Assembly: GCF_026210795.1 (NCBI RefSeq)
Contig: NC_089442.1
Span: 1,612,001 to 1,676,000, forward strand
Direction of reading: 5' to 3'
DNA: 64,000 nt
DNA from: Rhizophagus irregularis
Taxonomy: Eukaryota > Glomeromycota > Glomeromycetes > Glomerales > Glomeraceae
The position numbers and the translations under genes are program-made. Shown here piece after piece: positions 23,868 to 37,250 of this stretch. Each line of letters begins with the position of its first letter. Position 1 is the stretch's first letter. The notes under the pieces are model-generated. The model was not told the origin of the DNA and did no database searches. It worked only from the letters and a program-made list of their open reading frames with translations.

Positions 23868-25410
23868 CCCTATAAAAAAATTGGATACGTTTTTTATAAA
23901 GTTTTTATACGATTTTTTTTCCTTAGAAATAACGTATCATAATAGGATACGGAAAAATGCACAATTCCGTATCACTAAAAATATGGTTTGGATACGGAAT
24001 TTGCACGGAATTCATATGGAATTTACATGATTTGATCACTGATTTTATCACGAAATTTATACGATTTGGTCACTGAATTTACTATTTGTATTACAGTTTA
24101 CTATAATTATATTTACATAAATCTAATTTTACTTTATTAAATTAAATAAAAAATAAAAAATAAACAAAATACAAATACATTATGAAAATTCCCTCTTTAT
24201 TAAGGCCACCTATTGCAACCAAAATTATCTATAAGTTCATTTGGAGTTAAACAACCTAAAAAAAACAAAAAAGAACATCTAACTTAATTGGAAACAAAAC
24301 CCCCTTCATATAGTATCTGCAATCGTCCAAGTCACCAAAGGTCAGAATTCCTACAAAAAAAGAAAGAGAACTCCAGAATGTCTGACCTACATAAATGAAA
24401 AGAATTATGAAGCATCTGATGAAAAAGAAACCAAAATAACAAAATAAATCCAAAACTGACCTACAAAAAAAGAAGAATCTGAAGCAACAAAACTGAAACA
24501 ACCTACAAAAAGAAAAGAATCTGAACCCAACTTACAAAAAAAAAAAAAAGAAAATTTGAACTGACCTAAAAAAGAAAAAAATCCTGAACAATCCTACAAA
24601 AAGGAAAGGACTCCCAAACTGATCAACAAAAAAACTGAATCTTCTCACAAAAAAAAATCTGCTGGCCTATGAAATAAAAAAAAGGGATAAATATAAATAA
24701 AAAAGAAAGGGGAATAAAGAATAAATCAAAAAAAAATATTTTTTTAAAAAGAGGGTAACGAAGTTAGGAGAGTTAAAAAAAATTTTTTTTTAAAGGGAGG
24801 ACGTCAAAGTTAGAAAAATAAAAAATTTTTTATAAAGAGGAAATAGAAATAGAAAGAAGAAAATTTTTAGAAGAGTGGGAATAAAAGAATAAAATCAAAA
24901 AAAATTTTTTTTTTTAAGGGAGTGACGAAAAAAAATTTTTTTTTAAAGGAGTGATGAAAAAGAAAAATTTTTAAAGTGAGGTACGAAAAAAAAAAATTTT
25001 TTTTTAAAAGGGGGGTGACGAAAAAAGAAGAAAAATTTAGAAAAAATAACAAAAATAAGACGAGAGAAAAGAGAAGAAAAGGAAAGACAGAAAGGAAGAT
25101 CGGAAGATCAAACTCATCAAAGTAAGGGTTTATATAAAAAACAAAAAACGTATCATAACAAAACAATAAACAATCACGTGATCTCGTGTTATGATACGAG
25201 ATTTTTGTAAAATTATTTTCTAAAAATATTAAGTTTAAAAATTCCGTATACATCCGTATGATTGATTTTTTCCGTATACATTAGTTTTTTTAAAAAATAT
25301 TCAAAAATGAATTGCTTATTAAATATACGGAATTTGTATACGGAATCTATAGAAACGTACATAAAATGTATACAAAACGTATCCTTTCCGTATACATATT
25401 TCTTATAGGG
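23868..25410. mobile_element. Candidate 1.5-kb non-coding element with facing ends
   Basis: The left end CCCTATAA...GGATACGTTTTT (23868-23894) is inverted at the right end, AAAACGTATCC...TTATAGGG (about 25374-25410). Repeated GATACGGAAT/ATTCCGTAT motifs occur in both arms. The interior (about 24250-25090) is polypurine on the plus strand. Its first part carries repeated CTACAAAAA(A)GAAAGAAT(C)TGAA-type units. Its second part carries units ending in GTGACGAAAAAAAATTTTTTTTTAAA. Long open frames on the minus strand here are only the complement of this low-complexity sequence. No transposase is present. The superfamily is unclear. Confidence 0.5.
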
Positions 25411-26006
25411 ATTCTTAGACATAACAGCAAAATACGGTATATCCATATAGAAGACAAATACGTGGCAGTAACGCAGACATGTTTTCAGTACTAATTGTAC
25501 GTTTACCATGGACGATGTGTTTGCACATCAATAATTTAATGGTTCCCCTTTTTAATATAGTAAGTATGATTCTATTACTTATGTGTTGTATCAACTATGA
25601 TGAAAATTCTTAATTTTAAACTTTCTTGCATTAATTTTTGTATATTTTAAAGAAATATCATCAATTTTATTTCGTATAACGAAATTTATATATAAAATCG
25701 AATTTCTTAATAACATTTGAAAACATTAAGAGAAAAAATTTTTTTTCTATAGAATTTAAATTTATTATAATACAAATCTATTTTACATTAAGATTATTAA
25801 GTTTCTACAAATCATATGATAATTATGAAATTCAAACATTTTATGTATTTTAACATCCTATCGACAATTTTCCCCAGCAGAGCTATTTATATAGTTTTTT
25901 ATTGTATTGAACTTTCATTTATCTTTCATTCGTTTCTGATTTTTAATCCCTTAATCCTTTAACCTATTACACTTTTGGTAGGGTCGTACATACACGGTTT
26001 GATAAA
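25411..26006. other. Gene-free interval
   Basis: A/T-rich with no frame of interest. I see nothing supportable. Confidence 0.35.
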
Positions 26007-26280
26007 AGTTCTTTAATTGATCTTGACAAAGTTATATACTGTAGATTTTATTCATAACTGATTTTTGTAATATCTTGCATAATGAATTATTAACATTCAA
26101 AGCAAAGCTATTAAAGCGTAAATTTATCATAGGATAAATTTATTTTAATTAACCATTTGTCAATTATCCAAGTTTTGTATAATTTCAGTTTAGATGTTTG
26201 GAATCGTCCAAAAACCTTACATCGATATGTATCGAGAAATATGAAATTAATAAATCTCTTTTTGCCGCAAATTGTACGAT
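26007..26280. repeat. Dispersed repeat, copy 2
   Basis: Direct, diverged copy of 18776-19035. It contains TTTAATTGATCTTGACAAAG, ATAATGAATTATTAACATT, TTTCAGTTTAGATG and AATCGTCCAAAAACCTTA. It is followed by A/T-rich sequence in which similarity fades. Confidence 0.6.
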
Positions 26281-27318
26281 CGATTTACTCACATATTTGG
26301 AATAAGGAGATTATATTTCACTAATAGTTTTACTAAAAATAAAAAAAAAACTACTAGAACTTCGATCGACTGAAATGACTGAAATTGTATATTATCTCCG
26401 GCCTGCATTATAAAACTTGACCAGAATTATCAAAAAATTTTAACCAATTAACGACCGTCTTAACTCTATAACTGGTTAACATTAATTAGTTCTAAAAATT
26501 TAAGCACTTTTTAATATGATATATACATTATCTCATCTTCCAATCCTTCAAACTTTATTTACATTAACTCCTACGATGGTTAATTCATAAAGTACTAGAA
26601 CGTTAATATAAAAATAAACACAAATTTCTAATAATCTTATGTAATACTGGGCTAATCTGTTATTTAATGCTCTAAATAATTAACAAATCAAAAATTCAAA
26701 ATTTAACTAACAAGTTTGCAAAACGTTGGTTGGTTTGTTAGAATTTTCATTCATATATATACATTTATACAGTACATTATCCTGCTGATACACGGAGAAA
26801 AAACGAAAAAATTCTTTCTAGTGTCGATTAATTAACAATATTGTTCAGAAAGCCGACGGTGAATTCATTGATAGAAGTAATTAAATATTATATCAAATTT
26901 TCAATCATTTTAAATATTAACATTGTTTCAAAGGCACATGTTTAGAAATTTATTACGTGCGTGTAAATACGAATAGGGGTTATAGGGAAATATCTATAAT
27001 TCAATATTAGGCGATACAAAGTAAAAAAAAATTGGGTCTCATGACTCTCATATCAAAATTTACTTTAATCTGACCCGGCCGCACGGGTTTTTTAATAAAA
27101 TTTTTTAAAAACAAAATTTTATCATTTATTTATTTATTTATTTTATGTGAAGTCAACAAAATTTTTATCATCTATCACGTGTAAAATTTCGATGATTTAT
27201 CACGTGATATAATTTTAGGGCGATTTTATTGGTTAAAGTTAAAAAATTGGTATCGGCGTGTTTATCAGTTTATGTCGCCTTATAATCATTTAAAAATTTA
27301 TTGAAATTCAGTAAAACC
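26281..27318. other. Gene-free interval
   Basis: No gene visible. It includes an A/T-rich 3' flank of the TLDc copy B gene and a small CACGTG-containing patch at 27175-27215 (ATCACGTG twice). Confidence 0.35.
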
Positions 27319-28818
27319 TTATAATTTTACTACTCTAAAAGCTTCAATTTCTTCAATTATATAAGGTATATTATTATCATCACTTACATTTTTTTCATAA
27401 TGTTCATTACCGTTAGCATATAAATTCTGATTTTCCATACATAAAGCGTCACCACCAAAATTAAAACCATAATAATAATTATTATAAATAGCATAATCAT
27501 ATGATATTACTCTACTTAATTTAATATTTTTCATATAAGTATCATCTTCAAAAGAAAAAATAAAACTATTTTCAGAATAAATTAAACCATCAATACTATC
27601 ATTACTATAAAATCCAACAGGAGTATAACCACCAAAAATTTTTTTAGTATTTTGACATTTTATTAAAACTAAAATTGGTAATCTTAAATTACATTTATTT
27701 CTAAATGAATTATTATTAATACCAGATTGACTACCACGATAAATAAGATCAAAATTATATAAAGAATCATTTTTATTTCTTATAGCCTTTGCATCTTTTT
27801 TATTAATCCAATTAATAATTGTAGAAATAAGTTTTATTTTAATAATTTTCGATTCAATATGACTTTTTCCAACTCTTGGAGGTAAATTGATTGTTTTTGG
27901 TATTGTACCATTAAAATAAAATTCTTCAACTTCATTATGAATAATATTAGGAATAATGGCTTTATAAGGACGAACTTTAGTTAAATAATCAGCGGCAGAA
28001 ATTTCCACAAATCGAATAAGAGGAATAAATTGACTCAAAGTTTCTCTTAATGCTTCATAATTTTCATTATTCCATTTGGTTCTATCATTATTATTACTTT
28101 CAAAACCAGGAGTTTGTTCAATACCCCATTTAATTAAGCATTCCCAAATTATAACTTCTTCAACCGGTAAGTCATCACGTTCGAGTAAATTATATAGAAT
28201 ATCTTTATCCAACGAGGGAAAGTTTTTTGAAGTAATAAATGATCGTGGATCTGAACAAATGGATTCAAGACAATAGGTTTGTAATTTTTTACAGTTCAAA
28301 AGTTTAAATACAGTATGAAGAACGAGAACAAAATTTTCTTGAACCCAAGTTGTTTGTTTCTCAATTAAATTATCTTGAACATGTTCAAATAATTCTTCAA
28401 GGAGTAGTTCATCAGATGCAACTAAAAGTTCGAGAATATCTTCACTTTGATAATTTGTTAAGTCGAGTTCACCTGTATAAATATATCTTTGGAGAGATTA
28501 TTTTAAATTATAGTAAATCAATCGAAATATTTTAACAGAGTCGAAAATTTTTAATTAAACTTACTTTAATATCATTTCAAAAACTAGAGGAGAAATATTT
28601 GGTTTATTAAATATTATCATGTCATTATTCTTTGTAATCCATTTATTTGATAGTGCACTTCTAAAATATGGAGAACGAGTACGTAAAATTACTGAATGGG
28701 CATGAAATTCTTTAATATATTCGTTCTTTCCGACTTGAATAATAACATTAAAATCATCGGCATCATTTAATATGGAAGAAAAATCTTTTGAAAGACCGGA
28801 ATGAAATATTGAAGTCAT
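27319..28818 (-). CDS. BTB-BACK-TLDc domain protein (copy B)
   Basis: Exons 28565-28818 and 27319-28486 with a 78-bp intron encode 473 aa. It belongs with copies A and F: the TLDc part has FGGYTPVGFY and a C-terminus IEEIEAFRVVKL almost identical to copy A. In the BTB exon the usual RAHSVILRARS is HAHSVILRTRS. The BACK region includes SDPRSFITSKNF and KWGIEQTPGFESNNND. The start MTSIF at 28818 is the only conserved methionine. The gene ends an 11-kb stretch without intact genes and lies 2.6 kb from copy C on the same strand. Confidence 0.9.
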
Positions 28819-31138
28819 TTAGAAATAAAAAAAAAAAGAGTTGAGAAGATAATTGTTTCAAACAAACATTGATTTTTTTTATAAAGAAATAATTTTTTTG
28901 TTACAGCATTTGTACCAACACGGGACCTCATATTACAGCGGCTCAATGTAGGCTTCTCCCCGTATCTGTTTGAAGTAAAAATCTGCAAGTCCACGATCTG
29001 TTTCACACATTTGTATAACCAAATGACATCATCACGGCTTAGTAAATAATGATTGTCAGAGAATGGAAAAAATATTTAAACAATCAAATACTTGCTTTTA
29101 GAATTTAATTAAACCGGATAAATGATTAATAATTACTATACTTATAACGAATTAGTTAATTAAAATCTTCAATATTAATTCCATTGAAATGATGGAAATT
29201 ACTGTATTTGATATAATTATGAATGAATATAATGAACATATGTATTGAACAAGATAAATTACGCAATTCTTACTAGTTTAAATTCATTTACATATGAATA
29301 TTAAAATATTTATTATTAATATGTGCATTACTTGATTTAAAACACAATGGCTTAAACATGCATAAATTTTAAATTCTTCACATGATAAAATTATTTAAAC
29401 CAATAAAATCAATTTTCGTACACATTTATTTATAGATAAACTTAACTTATTTTGTATTTATTTGCAGATAGAAAAACAGATTTAGTCCGAATTAGATAAA
29501 TTAGATCCAATTTTGATCGGGATAAGTATTTTTAACATACAGTAATATGTTTTAACTTTTCTTTTTTTTGGAATTTCTTTGTCTGGATAGATAATTACAT
29601 GATAATTACCAAATTTGAATTTTTTTTTTTTAAAAATATTTTTTGATTTGTTTAACTTAAATGCCTCGATTTCTATTTATGATATATTCATAAAATTAGG
29701 AGTTTAATCACAAATATTTTTCTTAGCCACATGCAGTGTTACGATATATTTAGGGAAATAAATAATAAAATTCTTCTTTTAAGCTTTTATTTTTTGATAA
29801 TAATGATGTCATCAGCGGCTTTGAACAATTTATCTAATAACGAATATTAATTTTACTTTTATTTTTTTTTTGCCGGTAATTTCCACCATGCATGTAAAAA
29901 TTATTTATTACACAAAATTAATTAATTTCCAGAAAAAAATTTTTTGCAAGACGATTAAGATCACGTGGCGTGTCACGTTAAATGTTGATGACGTCATATG
30001 GCCCATTAAAAATTCTAAAAAAAATGAGAGTTCATGGTTACTAATTAAATAGTTAATATTTTTTTTGTTCCGGACTTATTCGTAAATTCTGCCAACATAT
30101 AATCTTTTACTATTAAATTTATGTCACAGAAAACTATTTAATATTTCTCAAAACAATTATATTTAATGTGAAATATCTCAATGACTTTTATTTATCATAA
30201 ATTTTTTTCTTATCTTTGACTTATTCTGCATTTGCAAATAAAAATTTATTTTTCGACTAATCAATTAACTAAAAAATAACATTCAATAAGCTAATGCTGC
30301 AAAGCTTTTCAAATACTTATTGTAAATATATGTGGATATTTCCATGAAAGGTACAAACGCACTATAACACTAATAAGAATGAATTTAAACTTTTAATTAC
30401 ATTTAAAATTTTAAATAGTTAAAATCTTTAAAATATTAAATGCTGGCTAAGCTGCTGTCAGAGAAATAATCCCATAAGATTTATACGATAAAAAAGATGT
30501 TTTTAGCATTAAAACATTTAAGTAAATTTATAATAAGTTTTGTTATAAATCATTTAGAAAAGAAAAATTAGAATTATTATAACATTGGAATTCGCAAAAT
30601 ACTAATTTATTAGTTTGTTATCATTTAAACAGAACTGCACATTATTTCTCTATTTATAACACTATATAAACTGCATTTTTTTTAATTATATTAATATATA
30701 AGTTATAATAAACCAATATTCAATAAAATTATAATTTACCTCGGGTATATGTCAGTATGTCACGTAAACCACTACCATTACTTTAGATTTAAAAGTGAGA
30801 AAGATGTTGAATTCTTTCACAAACTAGTAACTATCTAGTTTTAGCTAACTATATCGGTTTGAGCATAAACCGTTTTAAAACCAGTTCGTAATAAACCAGA
30901 TAATTTCCCTAGCTTTATTATCTGTTATTCACAAAATATCACTGTATTTGTTGACAATCTCAAAACAAAAAATTAATCTTTATTCTTAAATATGCAATGA
31001 AAGTACCAAACTAAAAATTGTCGAGTTTCATACAATCACAAAGTGCGTATTGTTATGATACCCGACCAATAATAAAACCTAAAATACGTGACTTCTTATA
31101 TACTAACTGAATAAAATCAACAATTTTGATATAATAAA
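28819..31138. other. Gene-free interval between copies B and C
   Basis: No supportable gene. The first 200 bases, upstream of copy B, hold a less A/T-rich patch (28905-28990) with CGGGACCTC and CGGCTC motifs. The remainder is A/T-rich with stops in all frames. Confidence 0.4.
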
Positions 31139-32653
31139 TTACAAAACAGTTATTTTGAAGACTTCAATTTCTGCCGGGACAAAATTATAATTAAAGTATG
31201 GGCTTAAAACATTGGTAACATTATTATCATAATATCCCGGATGATTACTATATATATATTGGTTATTAGATAATTGAAAAGTATTACCAAAATTAAATCC
31301 ATTGTTGGAATTATGTTCGTAAATTGCATAATCAGCATAGCTACTATTCACACGACTTATTTTCATATTTTGAATATCTTCACTATTTTCAAAAGAAAAT
31401 ATAAAACTTTCAGTTGTATTATACCATTGTCCAGAAGAAGAATTAATAAAGCCAATTGGATTATACCCTCCATAAATCTTTGCTGAACTTGGATGCTTGA
31501 CTAATACTATGCATCGACCTTTACCACAACAGTAATTTCGAAATGTATTTATATTGAGTCCATGTGCGCTACTACGATAATAAAGATCAAATTTATACTT
31601 GTATAATAATGCTTTTACATTTCTTCTTTCGAACCAGCCAGCAATTATACTAGCAAGTTTTGGTTTTATAAGAACCGATCCGATTAAGACATTGTTCTTT
31701 TCAATTCGTGGAGTTAAAGTGATTATTTTCGGTTGGGTACCCTTAAAATAAAATTCTTCAATATCATCATAAATATTATTAGGAATAATAGCTCTGTAAG
31801 GACGGATCTTATCAAAATATTCGGAAGAAGAAAATTCTGTAAACCGAATAAGTGGAATAAATTGATTTAAAGTTTTCTTTAATGCTTGATAATTTGAATT
31901 ACTCCATTTGGTTCTATCACTATTATTTTTTCCCAAACCAGGAGTTTGTTCAATACCCCATTTAATTAAACAATTCCAAATGACATCTTCTTCGACAGGA
32001 AAATCATCTCGCTTAAGTAAGCCATATAGAATGTCTTTATCTAATGAGGGAAATTTCTTTGAAGTAATAAATGGTTGAGGATCCGCACAAATAGATTTAA
32101 GACAATAATCCTGTAGTTTTTCGCAGCCCTTAAGTTTAAATACTGTATGAAGAACGAGAACAAAATTTTTCTGAACCCAAGTTGCCTGTTCATTGATTAA
32201 ATATTCTTGAACATGAGTAAATAATTCTTCAAGTAGCAGTTCATCAGATGCAACTAGAAGATTAAGAATATCTTCACCAGGATGGTTTTTTAAGTCAAGC
32301 TCACCAGTATAAATATATCTTAAAAAAGAAATATCGAATTAATAATACAACCAAATGAAATAATCCACGGTATACCGTATACATAAAAAAATAACTTACT
32401 TTAGAACCATTTCAAAAACCGTTGGAGTAATATTTGGTTTAATAAATGTGTTAGAATCATTCTTTTTAGTGGTCCATTCATCCGAAAATGCTCTTTTAAA
32501 GTATGGTGAACGAGCACGTAAAATTACTGAATGTACTTTAAATTCTCCTATGTTTTCGTGATCACCAACTTTAATAATAACGTTGAAATTGTCAGCATCA
32601 TTTAATATGGAAGAAATATCTCTTATAAAGCCAGAATGAAAAGTTGAAGCCAT
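31139..32653 (-). CDS. BTB-BACK-TLDc domain protein (copy C)
   Basis: Exons 32400-32653 and 31139-32318 with an 81-bp intron encode 477 aa. It is the first of three close paralogues (C, D, E) marked by HGLNINTFRNYC, KIYGGYNPIGF, TTESFIFSFENSEDIQNMKISRV and a C-terminus EIEVFKI, where copies A and B have EIEAFRV. The BTB exon starts MASTFHSGFIRD; an alternative ATG five codons upstream (32668) is possible, but only MAST aligns with the paralogues. The GCGKGRC Cys cluster in TLDc is peculiar to this copy. About 200 upstream bases are shared with D and E. Confidence 0.9.
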
Positions 32654-32954
32654 TTTAAAAGCAAACAAAAATAAGTTAAAGTGAAGAAAACTTTCGTTGT
32701 CTATCTGATACGGTATCTGTTGTATGGTTCCTTAAATTAAAATTTTTTTTTGATTTATTGTAATATATGGTTAAAATGATTGTAAATGGAAATAATCAAA
32801 AAACATTTTTTTTTAAAAATATAGTTTGATTTATTCCAAAACGGCTCTTGATGATGATCAATGATTATCACAAATAAATCATTAAATGAACTTTCTCATT
32901 GAGGATTATCACATGAGATTTCTCATTGAGAGAATAATACGGTTAATAAGATCA

Positions 32955-33110
32955 AAGTAATTATCACAATTATGTGATGTTACATTACTTAATTTAATTT
33001 CATTGTTTTATTCAAAAGATAAAAATAAACCTATCCATAGAAGTTTCTAAATTTATATTATCAATTTCGCTTTATAAATAAGGTTAATGAATTATTATTC
33101 ATATTAGTTG
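32955..33110 (-). pseudogene. TLDc domain relic
   Basis: On the minus strand, NLIYKA near 33085 and then RFIFIF...NITSHNCDNY (about 33045-32955) match the TLDc stretch FNLIYRGS ... FIFSFEDN ... RVTSHNYAIYNNY of copy A. The roughly 60 codons between the two blocks are missing, and several stops are present. This is a small leftover of another TLDc gene between copies C and D. Confidence 0.5.
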
Positions 33111-33899
33111 TTATTGATTAAAGATGACTTTTTTTTTCAACTTACGAATTTTGGCTTCGATAATTCTATACTTTAAATATTATTGGGAATTATAACTATA
33201 GATAAATTGATATTTTGATATTAGACAGCTTCGGTTTTTCATCATCTCCTATTTGACTTTCATTTTAAGAGTCAAATTTTACGCGGGTAGATAAAGTTTG
33301 ATGATTTTTATATCGAGCTTTTTTAAGTCGGTTCGGATTTTAGATATTCGGTTCATCAATGTCATGTTATCGCGTGATATATTCTAATACTTTTAGCATA
33401 TTGAGATTTTTATTATAAATTCCAGTATATCGATTAATTTCATCAAATAATCCGCTTTAGGACAAGTTTCAGTTTATCGAATATTCGATATATTTCGCTG
33501 CGTATAAAATGATGTAAATTATTACATTAAAAAACTGGCCTTTGAACATTTTATTCCGGAACAGCTCTGGTTCACGTAATTAACGTATAATGAAAAAAGT
33601 GAAGCGACTGATTATAGGAAAAAATCTGGGTTGTGAAATACATTAACGTAGAATAATGGACACGGGAATTATTGAGATTGTTAAACAGCTGAAAGAAGTA
33701 CACTTAAATAAAACTTTCTTTTTTTAAAATAACCAGAAAGCTTAAGAATTAAATAAACATATATCTTTTATTTGATTCAAGTTGAAGGTACAAAACGACA
33801 CAAATAAATTGACACGTTTCATACTACAAATTGTCGACACTCGACACTGATCTATAATAAATTTGTGAGAACAAAATCGATTTTGATATATATACCAAA
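33111..33899. other. Gene-free interval between the TLDc relic and copy D
   Basis: Intergenic A/T-rich sequence, with TTCGGTT/ATCGA-rich patches at 33290-33500 that I cannot assign. No frame of interest. Confidence 0.35.
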
Positions 33900-35402
33900 T
33901 TACGAAGCTTTCATTTTAAAGACTTCAATTTCTGCCGGAACAAAAGTACCACTAGGGTATGGGTCTAAAACATTGTTAATATTATTATCATAATAACCCT
34001 GATTACGAAAATATATATTTAGGTTACTATGTAAATAAAGAGTATTACCAAAATTAAATCCCTGGGTATTTTGCTCGTAAATTGCATAACTAGCATAACT
34101 ACCCTGCACACGACTTATTTTCATATATTGAATATCTTCACTATTTTCAAAAGAAAATATAAAACTTTCTGTTGTACTATAATTTTGTCCATTAGCATTA
34201 ACAAAGTCGAGCGGATTATATCCTCCATAAATTTTTGCTGAGTTTGGATGCTTAACTAATACTAAACATCGACCCTGGCCATTACATTTAGTTCGAAATG
34301 TATTAATGTTAAGTCCATCTCGACTACTACGATAAAGAAGATCAAATTTGTATTTGACTGATAAGTCTTTTTCATCTTTTCTTTCAATCCAACTAGTAAT
34401 TATATTAGCAAGTTTTGGTTTTATAAGATTTGATTCGATGATCTTTTTACGTGGAGTCAAATTTATTGTTTTTGGTTGGACGCTTTTAAAATAGTACTCT
34501 TCAATTTCATCATAAATATTATTAGGAATGACAGTTTTGTAAGGACGGATCTTATCAAAATATTCAGCAGGAGAAAATTCTGCAAACCGAATAAGTGGAA
34601 TAAATGGATTTAAGGTTTTCTTTAACGCATGATAATTTGAATTACTCCACTTGGTTCTATCACCATTTACATTTCCCAAGCCAGGAGTTTGCTTAATACC
34701 CCATTTAATTAAACAATCCCAAATGATACTTTCTTCAACTGGAAAATCATCTCGTTTGAGTAAACCATAAAGAATATCTTTATCTAATGAAGGAAATTTC
34801 TTTGAAGTAATAAATGGTTGTGGATCCGCACAAATGGATCCAAGGCAATAATCTTGTATTTTTTCGCAGTCCTTAAGTTTAAATACTGTATGAAGAACTT
34901 GGACAAAATTTTTCTGAACCCAAGGTGCTTGTTCTTCGATTAAATATTCTTGAACATGGATAAATAATTCTTCAAGAAATAATTCATAGGATGCAACTAG
35001 AAGCCCAAGAATATTTTCACCAAGATGGTTTGTTAAATCAAGTTCACCTGTATAAATATACCTTAAAAAAAAAATATTTTTTTAAATTAATAATAATGAA
35101 ATCATATAATATAGTTTTATGTATCAAGGAAAAAATTAAAAAAATTACTTTAGAACCATTTCAAAAACTGTTGGAGTAATATTTGGTATATTAAAAGTGA
35201 TCATATTATTCTTTTTTGTGGACTTTTCATCCGAGAGTTCATTTTTAAAGTATGGACAGCGAGCACGTAAAATTACTGAATGTGCTCGAAATTCTTTTAC
35301 GTATTCATAATCACCGACTTTGATAATAACGTTGAAATCATCGGCATCATTTAATAAGGAAGAAATATCTTTTAAAAGGCCGGAATGAAAAATTGAAGTC
35401 AT
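33900..35402 (-). CDS. BTB-BACK-TLDc domain protein (copy D)
   Basis: Exons 35149-35402 and 33900-35061 with an 87-bp intron encode 471 aa. It is closest to copy E: both have RKKIIESNLIKPKLANIIT at the start of the TLDc region, and DGLNINTFRTKCN. The donor is GTAATT rather than the GTAAGT used by the other copies, so splicing may be weaker. In the BACK start, the near-invariant SDEL is SYEL (about residue 107). The BTB helix reads RARCPYFKNELSDEKS. The start MTSIF at 35402 matches the family; the frame is open to 35429. Confidence 0.9.
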
Positions 35403-37250
35403 TTTAAGAACGAATAAATAAACAAACAAAAATAAGTTGAAATGGAATAATTTTTTCCGTTGTTATGGCCATTAAATAAATCTTGAAAAAAGTTTCTTGA
35501 TTTACAGCAATATATGGTTAAAATGGCGGTGATTGTGACTATTTCGATTAAGGAAATAATTATTACGAATTTACGATAATCTGATTATTGTCATTTTTAA
35601 CCGAAAGCGGCGGTAAATTGTCTTTGATGATCAATGATTTACTGCGCCATTACACAAACAATGTAAATGAGTTTACTAAGCCCATTGAAAGAATATTATT
35701 AATTTGTAATAAGGTTTAAATAAAGTTGTGTAAAAGTCATTAATTTCTAATTTTATAATTTATGAAAGAATGTTTCGTAAAAATTAATTCACAATAAAGT
35801 CTAAAAATAATTTTATCATTGAAAAAATAACCATATTTTCTTTTTAAGCCGTTGTGATTTTCTATAATTATTTTTGCATAATTTCATTGTTTCATTGTTT
35901 TACTGCTTTAAATCGGTATTGAACTCGGTTCAAACCGGTTTTCTAATGATTCATATTATGAAATCCAGTTATGTTTGAAGCAATGCAACCAGGGTTCCCG
36001 ATATTTATAAAACAAATAATTATAAAATTTGATTTTCAAGTGCTGTTCATTTGGCGTAATATATTCATTTATTGATAAACTAGGAAACGGAGCAATCGGA
36101 GCATCCGGAACGCATAATGACAAAATGTGGTCAAACCATAAATAGTTTTATTATATGTATCACTTTCCATAAAAATTAAGATGTTATTATTTAATTAGTT
36201 TTCGATTTCATGTAAGCTGTATCTACTTGTTCTTTTATTAAATAATATGTATTTGATATTTTTTTGTGATTGTTAACAAAAACATTATGATGATTTCGCA
36301 TCTCCAATTTTATTCTTCACTTCAATTTTTAAGTTGTAACGATAATTTTTTATTGATTAAAACAATAATAACTGAAGTTAAATTGAATAAATTAACAAAT
36401 ATTGTTTGAAGAAAGCTGAAATGTTGTTTCTTCATGAATAAAATATGCATATGAAAATCGAATACGTGCTACAGTATAACAGTAATCAATGGCTTGGACA
36501 AATAATTATTAAAAAATGCTTTAATTACACAGAATATTGTTTTATAATTATAAATTTCGTATTTAATTTATATTTTAATTTGATTATATACAGTAACTAA
36601 AAATTCCAATTTTTAATTAAGGAATTAAGGCAAACTTCGTTAAATTATGAACGAGAAAAAGTGAATATAGGCTGATTATAGAATTGAATTATAATGAGTT
36701 TGTTATACAACTGATGAAAGCAAGGTAGTTGTGAGGCACTTAAAATAGAACTCCCCTTCCATAAAGTCTTTACCAAAATAATCAATCAATCAAACACCAG
36801 TTAGTTGTACCAATGCTGATTGGTTGACATCTTATCACATGATTTTAATAAAAAGTAAAGTATAATGTAGGCCAGAATTATAGTGTTGACCAACATTAAT
36901 CGATCTCAAATGACGGTGGTCATTTGTCATTTGAATCATTTGTCATTTGCCAAACATTTATACGTAACTGATGTTAATTAATTACCAGTTGTTAAAATAA
37001 AAATGTGGTGAAATTTTTAAAATGTTTCGCACATCGCTAGCAATAAATTTTTTATAGTAAAAAAATCATATTTTGTCTCGATTTTCAAACAAAAATAATC
37101 GTTGTAAAATTACAAGAGGAAAACAGAATAAACTAAAATGACCATACATTTATTGAAGTAGCAAACAAAGAAACAAAGATCCATTTCTAAATTATTAATA
37201 ATGAAATATCAAACAAAATGCTTAAAAATAAGGTATTGAGTAAAATAGGA
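35403..37250. other. Gene-free interval
   Basis: The first 130 bases resemble the upstream regions of copies C and E (AACAAAAATAAGTT and AATATATGGTTA at 35509-35520). Beyond that I see A/T-rich sequence without a gene. Confidence 0.4.

Noticed and set aside
24256-25509. Several open minus-strand frames rich in Phe/Leu
   Set aside because: They are the complement of polypurine repeat and show no domain or normal residue mix.
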